Assembly (NCBI GenBank): GCA_014695295.1
Contig: JACJNY010000068.1
Span: forward strand, 62,001 to 126,000
From: Microcoleus sp. FACHB-61
GTDB taxonomy: Bacteria > Cyanobacteriota > Cyanobacteriia > Cyanobacteriales > Microcoleaceae
Length of the DNA: 64,000 bases
Reading direction: 5' to 3'
Shown here piece after piece: positions 17,211 to 26,815 of this stretch. The notes below the pieces were generated by a model that saw only the letters and a program-made list of their open reading frames with translations, was not told where the DNA came from and made no database searches. How positions within the stretch are numbered: position 1 is the first letter of the stretch; each line of letters begins with the position of its first letter. The position numbers and the translations under genes are program-made.

Positions 17211-19404
17211 ACTTGAGCTTTTCGATCTCAAATTGTGCATCTTTATAACCGCCAGTAAGTCCTTGATCGAGAAACATCTTGCCTGCTCTTTCTAAATCGC
17301 TAATCGCTCCTGCTTTGTCTCCCAATGAGCGGCGAACCATGCCTCTACCGTAGTAAGCAGCAGCATAATTCGGATTGATCCGAATAGCTTGCACGTAATC
17401 TGCGATCGCACTGTTGTAATTCTTTAACTCTTGATAAATCTTAGCCCGATTGGCGTAAGCTTCAGCATTGTTGGGATTGAACCCGATTGCTGATGTAAAA
17501 TCTGCGATAGCCCCCTGGGCGTCACCTCCTGCGCTGCGAGCTAAAGCACGATTGTTAAAAGCATTATAATCATTCGGGTTCACTTTCAGCGCTTGAGTGC
17601 AATCGGCAATTGCTTTGGGATAATCCTTCAAATTTAAATAAGCAATGCAGCGATTGTTGTAAGGAACCCCATCCTGCTCGCTTAGCGAAATTGCCTGAGT
17701 GCAATCGTCAATTGCCGCTTGATGCGCTCCCAAATTCAACTGCGTGCTGCAACGATTAGCGTAAGCATCTCCACTCTTGGGATCGATCGCGATTACCTGA
17801 GAATAATCCGCCCAAGCTCCCTGATAATCTCCTAGGTGAAAGCGAGCTCTCCCCCGACTGTAGAAAGCATCAACATTCTGAGCATCGAGTTTAATTGCTT
17901 GAGTATAATCTCCAATCGCTCCCTGCAAATCTGCGCTCGCAGCGCGAGCCAACCCCCGCGAATGATAACCTTTAACAAGGTTCGGCTGCAACCGGATTAC
18001 TTCGCTAAAATCCTGAATAGCCATCTTGTAGTCTTGCAGTTCTAAATAAGCAACTCCTCTTTCATAATATGTATCAACATCGTTGGGCTGGAGATACAAA
18101 GCTTCAGTGTAATCCTCAATCGCCCCGCGCTTGTCGTTAAAATCGTGACGGGCTAGCCCGCGGTTAAAATAAGCCTGAACATATTTAGGATTGAGAGCGA
18201 TCGCCTGAGAATAATCGGCAATTGCTTCTTGATACTTTTTTAAATCATAATTAGCATTACCCCGCCAATAAAAGCTCTCAGCATTTTTAGGGTTCAATTG
18301 AATTGACTTATTAAAAGCCTGCAAAGCTGCCGCCGCATCTTGATTGCGAGACTTTTCTACTCCCTCTTCGTAATATTCCTTAGCTTTAAGCGGATTCGGT
18401 CGGCTCCAATAACTAAACAGAAATATCAGAACTATTGCCGCCCCGAAGCCAGCCAAAATCAGCCACCAAAACCTAGTTCCAAAACGGGACGAAATACTAT
18501 CCGAAGACAGTAAGCTCGGAGAAATACTTTTCTTTTGAGCATTATTCCCCGGTTCTTGGCGGTGCCTCAACCTGCTGAGAGATTCCAAGACTTCCTCGGC
18601 AGATTGATAGCGTTTGCCAAATTGGTGACAGACCATTTTGTCAATTATATTTGCTAGTCCCACAGAACATTGAGCTCGGCTTCGCCAAACAATCTCCCCT
18701 GTGTGAGAAGGACTCGGATCTTGCAATTTTGGCAAATCCGTACCGGGCAAACCCGTGATAGCTTGGACTGCCATCATCCCGACTGCATAGAGGTCGCTGC
18801 TAAATTGCGGGTTGCCTTGAAATTGTTCGATCGGCATATAAGCCGGAGTTCCAGTAGCAATGGTGCGCGGAAATTCTGTATCGTGCTCGCTAACTTGATT
18901 CGCAACTTCTTTAACCGAGCCGAAGTCAATTAAAACTAATTTGCCGTCTGGTTTGCGGCGGATTAAGTTGGAGGGATTAACATCGCGGTGAATCACTCCC
19001 TGAGAGTGTACGAAGGCGAGAAGTTGTAACACTTCTTCCAACAGATCCAGCACTCGTTCTTCCCGCCAAGGTTGACCGGCCACAATTTCCCTATTTAGGG
19101 CGTGTCCGGGTACAAATTCTTCGACGAGGTAGAATTGATTGGCTTCTTCAAAATAAGCGAGTAAAAAGGGAATTTGATCGTGTTTTCCCAGCTTTTCTAA
19201 TATTTCTGCTTCTTGTTTAAATAAGCGGTAAGCTGTTTTGAGAACTGTGGAAGTGTTGCTGGGAGGGCGCAGTTGTTTGACTACACATTGAGGGTGGCCA
19301 GGTCGGCGAGTATCGACAGCTAAATAAGTTTGTCCGAAAGCACCCGAGCTGAGAATTTGCACTACGCGATAACGCCTGTCTAGAAGTTGACCAACCATGT
19401 TCAT
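17209..19404 (-). CDS. Serine/threonine protein kinase with C-terminal TPR repeats
   Basis: About 731 residues from the ATG at 19404. Order: kinase domain (1-270), membrane segment (WWLILAGFGAAIVLIFLFSY), then about ten TPRs. Active-site residues are intact: SSGAFGQTY loop, Lys in CVVKQL, Glu in EAEILEKLG, IHRDVNPSN and LIDFGSVKE. Ser/Thr kinases with extracytoplasmic TPRs are a typical cyanobacterial sensor design; ligands are unknown. An upstream in-frame ATG at 19518 would add 38 residues with the pattern NSQFPI/NSQYPI/NTQFPI, but these are encoded by GGGAATT-like repeats. The paralogue downstream starts at MIGQLLDRRYR, matching MVGQLLDRRYR here, so I take the short start (19404 or 19398). 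Confidence 0.92.
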   Translation of the reverse strand: MNMVGQLLDRRYRVVQILSSGAFGQTYLAVDTRRPGHPQCVVKQLRPPSNTSTVLKTAYRLFKQEAEILEKLGKHDQIPFLLAYFEEANQFYLVEEFVPGHALNREIVAGQPWREERVLDLLEEVLQLLAFVHSQGVIHRDVNPSNLIRRKPDGKLVLIDFGSVKEVANQVSEHDTEFPRTIATGTPAYMPIEQFQGNPQFSSDLYAVGMMAVQAITGLPGTDLPKLQDPSPSHTGEIVWRSRAQCSVGLANIIDKMVCHQFGKRYQSAEEVLESLSRLRHRQEPGNNAQKKSISPSLLSSDSISSRFGTRFWWLILAGFGAAIVLIFLFSYWSRPNPLKAKEYYEEGVEKSRNQDAAAALQAFNKSIQLNPKNAESFYWRGNANYDLKKYQEAIADYSQAIALNPKYVQAYFNRGLARHDFNDKRGAIEDYTEALYLQPNDVDTYYERGVAYLELQDYKMAIQDFSEVIRLQPNLVKGYHSRGLARAASADLQGAIGDYTQAIKLDAQNVDAFYSRGRARFHLGDYQGAWADYSQVIAIDPKSGDAYANRCSTQLNLGAHQAAIDDCTQAISLSEQDGVPYNNRCIAYLNLKDYPKAIADCTQALKVNPNDYNAFNNRALARSAGGDAQGAIADFTSAIGFNPNNAEAYANRAKIYQELKNYNSAIADYVQAIRINPNYAAAYYGRGMVRRSLGDKAGAISDLERAGKMFLDQGLTGGYKDAQFEIEKLK

Positions 19405-19515
19405 ATCGGGAATTGGGAATTGGGTATTGCGAATTGGGTATTGCGAATTGGTGATCGGAAATTGGGAATTTGTGGTTGGTGATTTTGCCTTCTTTCTTCT
19501 TCCTGCTTCATTTTT
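19405..19515. repeat. Degenerate GAATTGG-type repeat upstream of kinase gene
   Basis: GGGAATT/GGGTATT/GCGAATT units recur through 19409-19475, followed by TTCTTCC-like units. They keep the upstream reading frame open and so create an apparent N-terminal extension of the kinase. Confidence 0.7.
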
Positions 19516-19573
19516 CATTATTCATTTGTCCTAATGACTGATGACTCATGACTAATAACTGATGACTAATAGC

Positions 19574-21769
19574 TTATTTAGGATCGTTGATTTGTGCTTG
19601 TGCCTTTTGGAAACCATCGGCTCTTCCTTGTTCTAGAAACAGCGTTGCAGCTTTCTGAAAATCCTCGATCGCCCCAGCACGGTCTTTGAGTTGGCGGCGG
19701 ACGAGGCCTCGGCTGTAAAAAGCGCTAGCATTGTTGGGGTTGAGCCGCAGCGACTGAGCAAAATCCTCAACCGCTAAACGGTAATTTTTTAGTTCTGAGT
19801 AAATAGTACCGCGATTGCTGTAAGCTACTGCATCGCTGGGATTGAGCCGAATTGCTTGAGTAAAATCTTCCACAGCCCCCTGCTTGTCTCCCGAAGCCGA
19901 TCGAGCTAATCCTCGATTGCTGTATGCTTTGGGATTGTTGGCGTTGAGTCCGATAGTCAAACTGCAATCTTCGCTGGCCTTTTGAAATTGTTTTAAATTC
20001 AGATAAGCAATGCAGCGGTTGTTGTAAGCTGCTTCATCTTTGGGAGCGAGGCGAATTCCTTGGGTGCAATCTGCAATCGCTTTGTCGTAGGTTGCCAAAT
20101 TTAAGTAAGCGCTGCAGCGATTGGTATAAGCATCAGCTAGCTCTGGTTCCAATTCGATCGCCTTACTATAATCTTCCATCGCTCCTTGATAATCTGCCAG
20201 ATTAAACCGCGATCGACCTCGACTGTAGTAAACTCCAGCTTGTTTGGGGCTAATTTGAATCGCTTGAGTAAAATCTGCCATTGCTCCTGTTTTGTCGCCT
20301 GCAGCCGATCGAGCTAAACCCCGATTGCTGTAAGCTGTAGCATCGTTGGGAGCGAGCCGAATTGCTTGAGTGTAGTCTTCAATTGCCGTGCGGTAGTCGC
20401 CCAAATCGTAGTAGGCTAAACCTCTCTGAGAGTATGCCTCACCGTCGTTGGGATTCAGTCGCACTACTTGGGTGAAATCTTCCACGGCCCCCCGCTTGTC
20501 GCCTGTGTCGAGGCGGGCCATACCTCGATTGTAGATAGCTTTGGTGTGGCTGGGATTGACTTTAATTGCTTGCGTGTAATCCTCTATTGCTTCCTGGGTG
20601 GCGCCCATGTCGTAGCGAGCGTTGGCCCGCTTGTAGTAAGTTTCCGCATCGCTGGCATTCATGGCAATCGCTTGGGTATAATCGGCGATCGCGCCTGTTT
20701 TGTCCCCTTGTTGCGCCTTGGTAACGCCGCGGGCTAACAATTCTTTTGCCCTCGCCGGACTTTGACTCTGCCACAAGTAAATTATGACTGCTGTCAAGAT
20801 TAAAGCTGCGGCTGTTGCAGCCATCAGCAGTCTGATTTGGCGCTGTCTCGGCGGTTTACTCATAGCGTCCGTGATGATTGTGGCTGGCGGCGGCTCAACG
20901 TTCCATTTTACGGCGATTTGTTTGAGGTCTGCCAAAACTTCGGCGGCCTGCTGATAGCGTTCCTCGCAGTCGGGGCGCACCATTCGAGCGATAATATCTG
21001 CTAGGGCAGGTGAACAAGTTGCCCGGTTTCGCCAGGAAATTTGGCTTTTGTTGTTTTTTAAGGCACTCAGTTCGTGGGGTGAGAGTCCCGTCACGGCAAG
21101 CTGGGCGATCGTACCTAGAGCGTAGATGTCGCTATTGTAACGGGGGTTGCCGATCGATTGCTCGATCGGCACGTATAACTCCTGGCCCGCCAAATCCTGT
21201 TTTTTTGCGTCATGCCGTTTAACAGAGTTCGGGGAGGTTTGCGCCAACAAATGACAATTAGCGACTTCCGGGTTAATTTCTTTGTCTAAGCTAAAGTCAA
21301 CCAACACAAATTTGCCGTCTGACTCGCGCCGGATAGCTCTGTCTGGTTGAATTCTGCGGTGAATGAAACCCTGCTCGTGTATGAACACCAAAACTTCTAA
21401 TATTTCTGATAGCAGAGCAATTACTTTGTCTTCATCCCAAGGTTCACCCGGTATTAGTTCTTGACTTAAAGGCGATCCGGCAATAAATTCTTCAATTAAG
21501 TATAAACTTTGATTTTCCTCAAAATACGCCAATAATTCGGGTATTTTGTCGTGTTTCCCCAATTTTTCAATTATTTCTGCGTTTCTTTGAAATATAACTT
21601 TGACTAATTCTGGAGTTTGCGAACTTGTGCCGGGTAGTCGCATTTCTCTAACCGTGCATTGCGGATACCCGGGACGGTGAGTATCTGCTGCTAGATAAGT
21701 TTTTCCCACCTCACTTGAGTCTGTGACTTTAATGATGCGGTAACGTCTGTCTAGAAGTTGACCAATCAT
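19574..21769 (-). CDS. Pseudokinase-TPR protein, paralogue of the neighbouring kinase
   Basis: 731 residues, collinear with its neighbour: kinase-like domain (1-270), membrane segment (LLMAATAAALILTAVIIYLW), then about ten TPRs. The catalytic residues are gone. The Gly-rich loop reads DSSEVGKTY, the VAIK Lys is Arg (CTVREMR), HRDxxPxN reads HRRIQPDR so both the catalytic Asp and the metal Asn are lost, and DFG reads DFS. The fold-defining parts (LYLIEEFI, YNSDIYALGTIAQLAVTG) are kept. It is therefore probably inactive in phosphotransfer and may regulate the active kinase just downstream (about 170 bp, same strand), with which it may form an operon. Loss of activity is an inference from residues. 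Confidence 0.9.
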   Translation of the reverse strand: MIGQLLDRRYRIIKVTDSSEVGKTYLAADTHRPGYPQCTVREMRLPGTSSQTPELVKVIFQRNAEIIEKLGKHDKIPELLAYFEENQSLYLIEEFIAGSPLSQELIPGEPWDEDKVIALLSEILEVLVFIHEQGFIHRRIQPDRAIRRESDGKFVLVDFSLDKEINPEVANCHLLAQTSPNSVKRHDAKKQDLAGQELYVPIEQSIGNPRYNSDIYALGTIAQLAVTGLSPHELSALKNNKSQISWRNRATCSPALADIIARMVRPDCEERYQQAAEVLADLKQIAVKWNVEPPPATIITDAMSKPPRQRQIRLLMAATAAALILTAVIIYLWQSQSPARAKELLARGVTKAQQGDKTGAIADYTQAIAMNASDAETYYKRANARYDMGATQEAIEDYTQAIKVNPSHTKAIYNRGMARLDTGDKRGAVEDFTQVVRLNPNDGEAYSQRGLAYYDLGDYRTAIEDYTQAIRLAPNDATAYSNRGLARSAAGDKTGAMADFTQAIQISPKQAGVYYSRGRSRFNLADYQGAMEDYSKAIELEPELADAYTNRCSAYLNLATYDKAIADCTQGIRLAPKDEAAYNNRCIAYLNLKQFQKASEDCSLTIGLNANNPKAYSNRGLARSASGDKQGAVEDFTQAIRLNPSDAVAYSNRGTIYSELKNYRLAVEDFAQSLRLNPNNASAFYSRGLVRRQLKDRAGAIEDFQKAATLFLEQGRADGFQKAQAQINDPK

Positions 21770-22141
21770 GCGAGAGCCCTCTACCCTGTCAATGTTCCAT
21801 TATTGCATGAAATCAGGATAGCCAAAACGTTTGGCTCAGTAATTTAAGTTCGATAGAGCCGTGACTCCCGCCCAAAAACGGATATAAGTTTCCTACAGGA
21901 GTCGCGAGCCGCCCAAAATTTTAGACTCTTGTTGAAGCTCCCAGATTGATCGGTGGAGTAAATCTCAAATCTCAAATCTCAAATCTCAAATCGGCTGACT
22001 GGGCAAACTGGCGATCGGATTGGCTATCCAACTCAAGCGCGGTGGCCGCGCTCTTCTAATATCTTACAAAAAAATCGCTGAAATTGTTTATTCTGTCAAC
22101 GAGATATGTATAATTTAACAATTAAGCCGGAGGTCAGCCAA
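21770..22141. other. Intergenic region between divergent genes, with AATCTCA repeats
   Basis: 372 bp. AATCTCA heptamers (4.5 units) fill 21961-21992. GACTCCCGCCC near 21861 and a GGAGTCGCGAGCCGCCC segment near 21898 look like related degenerate repeats. Divergent promoters for the kinase pair and the small gene at 22142 must lie here, but none stands out. Confidence 0.55.
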
Positions 22142-22351
22142 ATGAAGGTACAACTGGTTGAATCCCTAATTGAAGTTATCTTACCTCTGGCAGCCGACGA
22201 GCAATTAGGTATCTTAGGAAAAATATTACCAAATATCCCCTACCCTTCGACCCGGAAACTCGTGCAGCTTACCCAAAAGGGCGGCTCTTTTAATTTTTTG
22301 AATGACGAACCAGAGATTTATACTCTCGAAGACGGAGAAGCAATTGCCTGA
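22142..22351 (+). CDS. Small conserved-type hypothetical protein
   Basis: 69 residues from the ATG at 22142, chosen because GGAGG sits 8 nt upstream; an ATG at 22106 would add 12 residues but has no such site. The sequence MKVQLVESLIEVILPLAADEQ, then LGKILPNIPYPSTRKLV, suggests two short helices, and the tail is acidic (NDEPEIYTLEDGEAIA). I do not recognise the family. It precedes mnmE by 50 bp on the same strand and may be co-transcribed. Confidence 0.6.
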   Translation: MKVQLVESLIEVILPLAADEQLGILGKILPNIPYPSTRKLVQLTQKGGSFNFLNDEPEIYTLEDGEAIA

Positions 22352-22401
22352 TACTCAAAAACAGGAGATTGAGAGAACTTTTGAATGTGTGAATAATAAA
22401 A

Positions 22402-23787
22402 ATGTCTGAATCACTAACAAAAGGAGGAACGATCGCAGCGATCGCCACTGCCATAGTTCCGCAACAAGGCAGCGTCGGCATTGTGCGAGTTTCCGGTTCC
22501 GCAGCCTTAAAAATTGCCGAAACTCTGTTTCGCGCCCCAGGAGGGCAAATCTGGGAGTCTCACCGCATTCTTTACGGTCACATCCGCCGCCCCAAAACTC
22601 AAGAATTAGTCGATGAAGCTTTATTGTTAATCATGAAAGCGCCGCGTTCTTTTACTCGCGAAGATGTGGTGGAATTTCACTGTCACGGCGGTATTATGAC
22701 CGTGCAGCAAGTCTTGCAGTTGTGTTTGGAACATGGCGCGAGATTGGCACAACCGGGAGAGTTTTCGCTGCGGGCTTTTTTGAACGGGAGGCTCGATTTA
22801 ACTCAAGCTGAAAGTATCTCTGATTTGGTGGGAGCAAAATCGCCCGCTGCTGCACAAAGTGCTTTGGCTGGTTTGCAGGGAAAATTAGCGCAGCCAATTC
22901 GCCAACTGAGAGCAACTTGTTTGGACGTGCTGGCAGAAATTGAGGCGAGAATTGATTTTGAGGAAGATTTGCCGCCTTTAGATGAAGCTAAAACTTGTTT
23001 GGAAATAAATCATATTTTGACGGAATTGTCAACAATTTTGGCGACGGCAGATCGCGGCGAATTGTTGAGAACCGGTTTGAAAGTAGCGATTGTTGGGCGG
23101 CCGAATGTGGGAAAATCGAGTTTGTTGAATGCGTGGAGCCGGAGCGATCGGGCGATCGTCACGGATTTGCCCGGTACGACGCGGGATGTGGTAGAATCCC
23201 AGCTAGTTGTGGGCGGCATTCCGGTGCAGGTGCTCGATACTGCGGGCATTCGAGAAACTGAAGACAAGGTAGAAAAAATTGGCGTTGAGCGATCGCGCGC
23301 AGCAGCAAAACAAGCCGATTTAGTGTTGTTGACAATTGACGCGGAATCTGGCTGGACAGAGGGCGATTCGGAAATTTACGAACAAGTAAAGCACCGCCAG
23401 CTAATTATAATTATCAACAAAATCGACATAGTAAAAACAATCCCCGAACTACCTTTTTCCTCCGATATTCATCCCATAGTTGCAGCCGCCGCCGCCCTCG
23501 ATCGAGGCATAGAAGAGTTAGAAGCAGCAATCTTAGATGTCGTCAGCGCGGGAAATTTGCAAGCAGCAAATTCACACTTAGCAATCAACCAGCGGCAAGC
23601 AGCAGCGTTAACCAGAGCCAAAATTTCTCTGGAACAATGCACAGATACTATTAGCAACAAATTGCCTTTAGATTTTTGGACAATAGATTTGCGCGGTGCA
23701 ATTCAAGCATTGGGGGAAGTTACGGGCGAAGAAGTGACAGAATCAGTGCTCGACAGAATATTTAGCAGGTTTTGCATTGGCAAATAG
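22402..23787 (+). CDS. mnmE: tRNA modification GTPase MnmE
   Basis: 461 residues, full length. With MnmG it adds the carboxymethylaminomethyl group at U34 of certain tRNAs. Order: N-terminal folate-binding domain ([23 protein letters not shown]), helical domain, G domain with G1 GRPNVGKSS (about residue 231), G2/G3 PGTTRD and DTAGIRE, G4 NKID, and the C-terminal FCIGK that carries the catalytic Cys. All hallmark residues are present. It stands alone apart from the small gene upstream. Confidence 0.97.
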   Translation: MSESLTKGGTIAAIATAIVPQQGSVGIVRVSGSAALKIAETLFRAPGGQIWESHRILYGHIRRPKTQELVDEALLLIMKAPRSFTREDVVEFHCHGGIMTVQQVLQLCLEHGARLAQPGEFSLRAFLNGRLDLTQAESISDLVGAKSPAAAQSALAGLQGKLAQPIRQLRATCLDVLAEIEARIDFEEDLPPLDEAKTCLEINHILTELSTILATADRGELLRTGLKVAIVGRPNVGKSSLLNAWSRSDRAIVTDLPGTTRDVVESQLVVGGIPVQVLDTAGIRETEDKVEKIGVERSRAAAKQADLVLLTIDAESGWTEGDSEIYEQVKHRQLIIIINKIDIVKTIPELPFSSDIHPIVAAAAALDRGIEELEAAILDVVSAGNLQAANSHLAINQRQAAALTRAKISLEQCTDTISNKLPLDFWTIDLRGAIQALGEVTGEEVTESVLDRIFSRFCIGK

Positions 23788-23938
23788 CAATGGCAGGACT
23801 TACGTAAAATCTCTATATTGCAGGTTTGCAATGCACACCTTACCGCTATAACTTGAAGAATCCGAAGATTGACTGACTTGCTTGTTTCATTTTTTGCAGG
23901 TTGAGTCGTTCATACCGTAAATCACCAACGCCAATTCT

Positions 23939-23966
23939 TCAATCTAAAATCTAAAATCTAAAATCG
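23939..23966. repeat. ATTTTAG heptamer repeat (reverse orientation)
   Basis: Three to four units of CTAAAAT, the complement of ATTTTAG, in the 191-bp spacer between convergent mnmE and the SagB-type gene. Confidence 0.85.
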
Positions 23967-23978
23967 ATTGACTAATTC

Positions 23979-25517
23979 TCACGATCGAGGTCTTCCCAGA
24001 GTTGTAATATAAAGCACAGCCTCACTCGCAGGAATACCGAGAACGTCATTAACGCGATCGTCAAAAAAGCCCGCGATACCGCTGACACCCAAACGCAGTT
24101 GTATAGCTGCTAAATTCAACCGCTGGCCCAAATGGCCCGCGTCCATGTGCAAATAGCGGTAAACTCGATCGCCATATTTTGCTACAGCCCTGTTCAAATC
24201 CGCCGTGTGAAACAACAGCGCCCCCGCATCTCTGCCTAAATCTTGCCCCAAACACAAAAAATGCAGCTCCCTGCGGAAATTTTTAAACCGAATTTGCCGC
24301 AATTCTTGAGCTTTCGGAGCGTAATAATAACAGCCTTCTTCTAACCCATTCACTCCTGAAACAGCAATAAAAGTCTCGATCAAACTTAGATCGAAATAGT
24401 CTGGAGAACCGTCTAATCCTTGGTCGATATAGTGCTGCGGCTGGTAAGTAAAATCGAGCATAGCTAGCAGTTCGCCCAAGCTCAAAGAAGCACCTGTATA
24501 AGCACGGGTAGAACGCCTTTTGAGCATAGTGTTTTCTAAACTTTCCAGGTTCACTCCCCAAGGAATCGAAGGAGTGACCGTCGAAACTTTAGTACAAAAT
24601 GGAAAGTTGTATTTATCCTCTAATTCTCCTTCACTTTCATCAAGTTTCCAGCCATCTGCTCCGGTGGGATCGGATTCTAAATGCGTCGCTTTGTGGAGGT
24701 ATCTTAACAGTTGACCTTCGGAAATTTGCGGGTAATCTGTCGTGGTGTTTCCGGGCAAAGCTGTTTTAAATTTAGGCAAGTTTTGGTCAATATCTAGCAA
24801 GTCGGCTAAAGCAACTACACAAATCGCTCCTTCTTGCTCCGAGTCGATGTACAGTAATTCGTTGACAGCTTCGTCGGCGAATCCTCCAATCAGGTGAGGT
24901 CGGTAATCGTTGACCGCGCAAGCTAACTCGATATTGCTCAATAAATGACCGGTGTCTAGGAAAATTCGCCGATAAGCTCGGTCTTCGTAACGCCAAGAAG
25001 AACGAAAAAAAACAGTGGTAATGGCGATCGCCAATTGGGTATTTTCTAGCGCTGGCGGCTGGAAACAAGCTGCTTGCAAGGTCGGCCAAACTTGACTGTC
25101 CCAAAAATGAACAAGTGAATGAGTTCTGGACTGATAGTTGTAAAGTCCGGCCGGCAACTGCGCAGTGCCGCGGGAGATTAAATAAACCTCTGCTGGGTAG
25201 AGCCCGCCGGCCGACGGTGCCGATCGCAAATACAGGTAGCTGTCGTCTACCGTTTGCACCTTCGCCGTCAACCCGTAGCTGCACAGCAACAAGCTGGATA
25301 ACCGATGCCACCAACCGGCATCGGGATCGGCATCGGAATCCTCCGAGGGGTCTTTTAGATAGGGCTTGAGGTCAAAATACGCTCCAATTTTATATTCTTT
25401 GAACGGCACAGGTTGCTCTGTCCAATCTAGCCGTTTGCTTTTGGCAGCAATGGTTTCAGGATCGTATTTCGTCCGTTCGTGGTAGTGCTGAGCAATTGAG
25501 GGAGGAAGTTCTGGCAT
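23979..25517 (-). CDS. SagB/ThcOx-type nitroreductase-fold dehydrogenase, two-domain
   Basis: 512 residues, about twice a single nitroreductase domain. Two related halves are visible. The first has LRSAPSAGGLYPAEVYLISRG and the RRIFLDTGHLLSNIELACA helix. The second has MLKRRSTRAYTGASLSLGELLAML, SGVNGLEEGCYYYAP and LHMDAGHLGQRLNLAAIQLRLG. These are FMN-binding nitroreductase patterns. SagB-type enzymes oxidise thiazolines or oxazolines in peptide natural products, but many cyanobacterial two-domain members have no linked precursor peptide or cyclodehydratase, and none is seen here, so the substrate is unknown. Confidence 0.88.
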   Translation of the reverse strand: MPELPPSIAQHYHERTKYDPETIAAKSKRLDWTEQPVPFKEYKIGAYFDLKPYLKDPSEDSDADPDAGWWHRLSSLLLCSYGLTAKVQTVDDSYLYLRSAPSAGGLYPAEVYLISRGTAQLPAGLYNYQSRTHSLVHFWDSQVWPTLQAACFQPPALENTQLAIAITTVFFRSSWRYEDRAYRRIFLDTGHLLSNIELACAVNDYRPHLIGGFADEAVNELLYIDSEQEGAICVVALADLLDIDQNLPKFKTALPGNTTTDYPQISEGQLLRYLHKATHLESDPTGADGWKLDESEGELEDKYNFPFCTKVSTVTPSIPWGVNLESLENTMLKRRSTRAYTGASLSLGELLAMLDFTYQPQHYIDQGLDGSPDYFDLSLIETFIAVSGVNGLEEGCYYYAPKAQELRQIRFKNFRRELHFLCLGQDLGRDAGALLFHTADLNRAVAKYGDRVYRYLHMDAGHLGQRLNLAAIQLRLGVSGIAGFFDDRVNDVLGIPASEAVLYITTLGRPRS

Positions 25518-25739
25518 ATTTCAGTAGAGGATTGACTTTCGTTTCTCGATCGATCTTGACATTAGGAACCGTTTACTGGTCGAGCAAGGCAGAAATTTAC
25601 AAATATAAAAAAAATCTTAGAAAAAATGAGATCGTTGTTACACAAGCTTAACATAAAAGAATACCTAAGTATAAATACACAGATTTATAGCCATTAATTA
25701 CTGTTATGGATTGGCAGCAATAGCTGTCCTCATAAAGCG

Positions 25740-26267
25740 ATGAAAATGCAAAAGCTAAGCGCCCAGGAATTGCTCGCTCAGTATGCTGAGGGCAAGCGAA
25801 ACTTTGACGCAGTTGACTTAAGTGGAGATAACTTGTTTCAAGCAGATTTGGCAGAAATAAACCTTTCTGGTAGCGTTCTGAGGCGAGCTTATTTGCCCTA
25901 CGGAAATTTGACTGAAGCCAATCTTTATAAAACTGATTTGCAAGATGCTGAATTGGGCGACATTCAGCTTTATCAAGCCAACTTGTCGGAAGCAAATTTA
26001 TCAAGAGCAAGTTTATCCAGAGCAAATTTGCGCCACGCCAATTTACAAGGTGCCAATTTGCAGAAAGCCAATTTGCAAGGTGCGGATTTGTACAATGCAG
26101 ATTTGACGAATGCCGATTTGAGATATGCGGATTTGAGCCGAGCTAATTTGGAGAAAGCGAAGTTAACCAAAGCTCAATTAGCGGGCTGCAACTTATTTCG
26201 ATCGCGCTTGGTTGATTTGTCGGAAGCTGAGTGCGATCGCACTACTATCGGCCCAGAAGGATATTGA
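25740..26267 (+). CDS. Pentapeptide-repeat protein
   Basis: 175 residues. After a short helical N-terminus (LSAQELLAQYAEGKRNF), pentapeptides of the A(D/N)LxxA type run from about residue 27 to 160 (for example ANLSRASLSRANLRHANLQG), predicting a right-handed quadrilateral beta-helix. The family is greatly expanded in cyanobacteria and mostly of unknown function; some members mimic DNA. No signal peptide or catalytic domain is visible. It is a single gene 222 bp from the divergent SagB-type gene. Confidence 0.93.
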   Translation: MKMQKLSAQELLAQYAEGKRNFDAVDLSGDNLFQADLAEINLSGSVLRRAYLPYGNLTEANLYKTDLQDAELGDIQLYQANLSEANLSRASLSRANLRHANLQGANLQKANLQGADLYNADLTNADLRYADLSRANLEKAKLTKAQLAGCNLFRSRLVDLSEAECDRTTIGPEGY

Positions 26268-26449
26268 TGATTCCCAGCGGCTAGTCTAGGGCGTAGGGCG
26301 ATCGGCTTAATTGGTCGATCGCCATCTTTAACATTTCTTAACATCTCTCGACGAGGCAGAAAATGTGAGTTACAGTTGTAAAAAAAATATCGTTTTGCAA
26401 CATGGACAATCAATAACACATTTTTCCAGCGGGAAATAGGGTAAAATTT

Positions 26450-26776
26450 ATGAATTCTCCTGACAAAAAAACAAGAGAACTCCGGCACAAAGAACAAGAA
26501 CTGCGGAAGCGCGAACAAGAAAGTCTGCTCCGCGAACTAGAAGCCGAAATCGACCGCTCAGTGCCCGAATATCTAACGAGCAAGTACAAAGAACCAGACA
26601 GCCAAGTTAACGGCAAACTCAAACAGTGGCGCCGAAAAATCCTAGCCGTCGCTCAATTTACAGGCATTGTCATTGCTGTTGTCGTTGCAGTTCGCATAGC
26701 AACTTGGCTGGCAACTGCGCTGATGGTGGGAGGGATTGCTTTGATTGCTTACGAAATGTTTGTTGAAGAAGACTGA
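26450..26776 (+). CDS. Small coiled-coil membrane protein, first gene of dynamin operon
   Basis: 108 residues. Residues 5-40 are strongly charged and heptad-like (KTRELRHKEQELRKREQESL), predicting a coiled coil. A basic stretch (KLKQWRRK) precedes a hydrophobic hairpin (ILAVAQFTGIVIAVVVAVRIA, then WLATALMVGGIALIAYEMF). It lies 39 bp upstream of the first dynamin-like gene on the same strand. I do not know the family. The context suggests a membrane anchor or adaptor for the GTPases (inference). Confidence 0.75.
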   Translation: MNSPDKKTRELRHKEQELRKREQESLLRELEAEIDRSVPEYLTSKYKEPDSQVNGKLKQWRRKILAVAQFTGIVIAVVVAVRIATWLATALMVGGIALIAYEMFVEED

Positions 26777-26815
26777 AGTTGAAAAGCCCAAGCAGGAAAC
26801 TCTCAGGAAACAGCC

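Noticed and set aside
19405-19518. 38-residue N-terminal extension of the kinase
   Set aside because: Encoded by short tandem repeats; the paralogue starts at the later Met.
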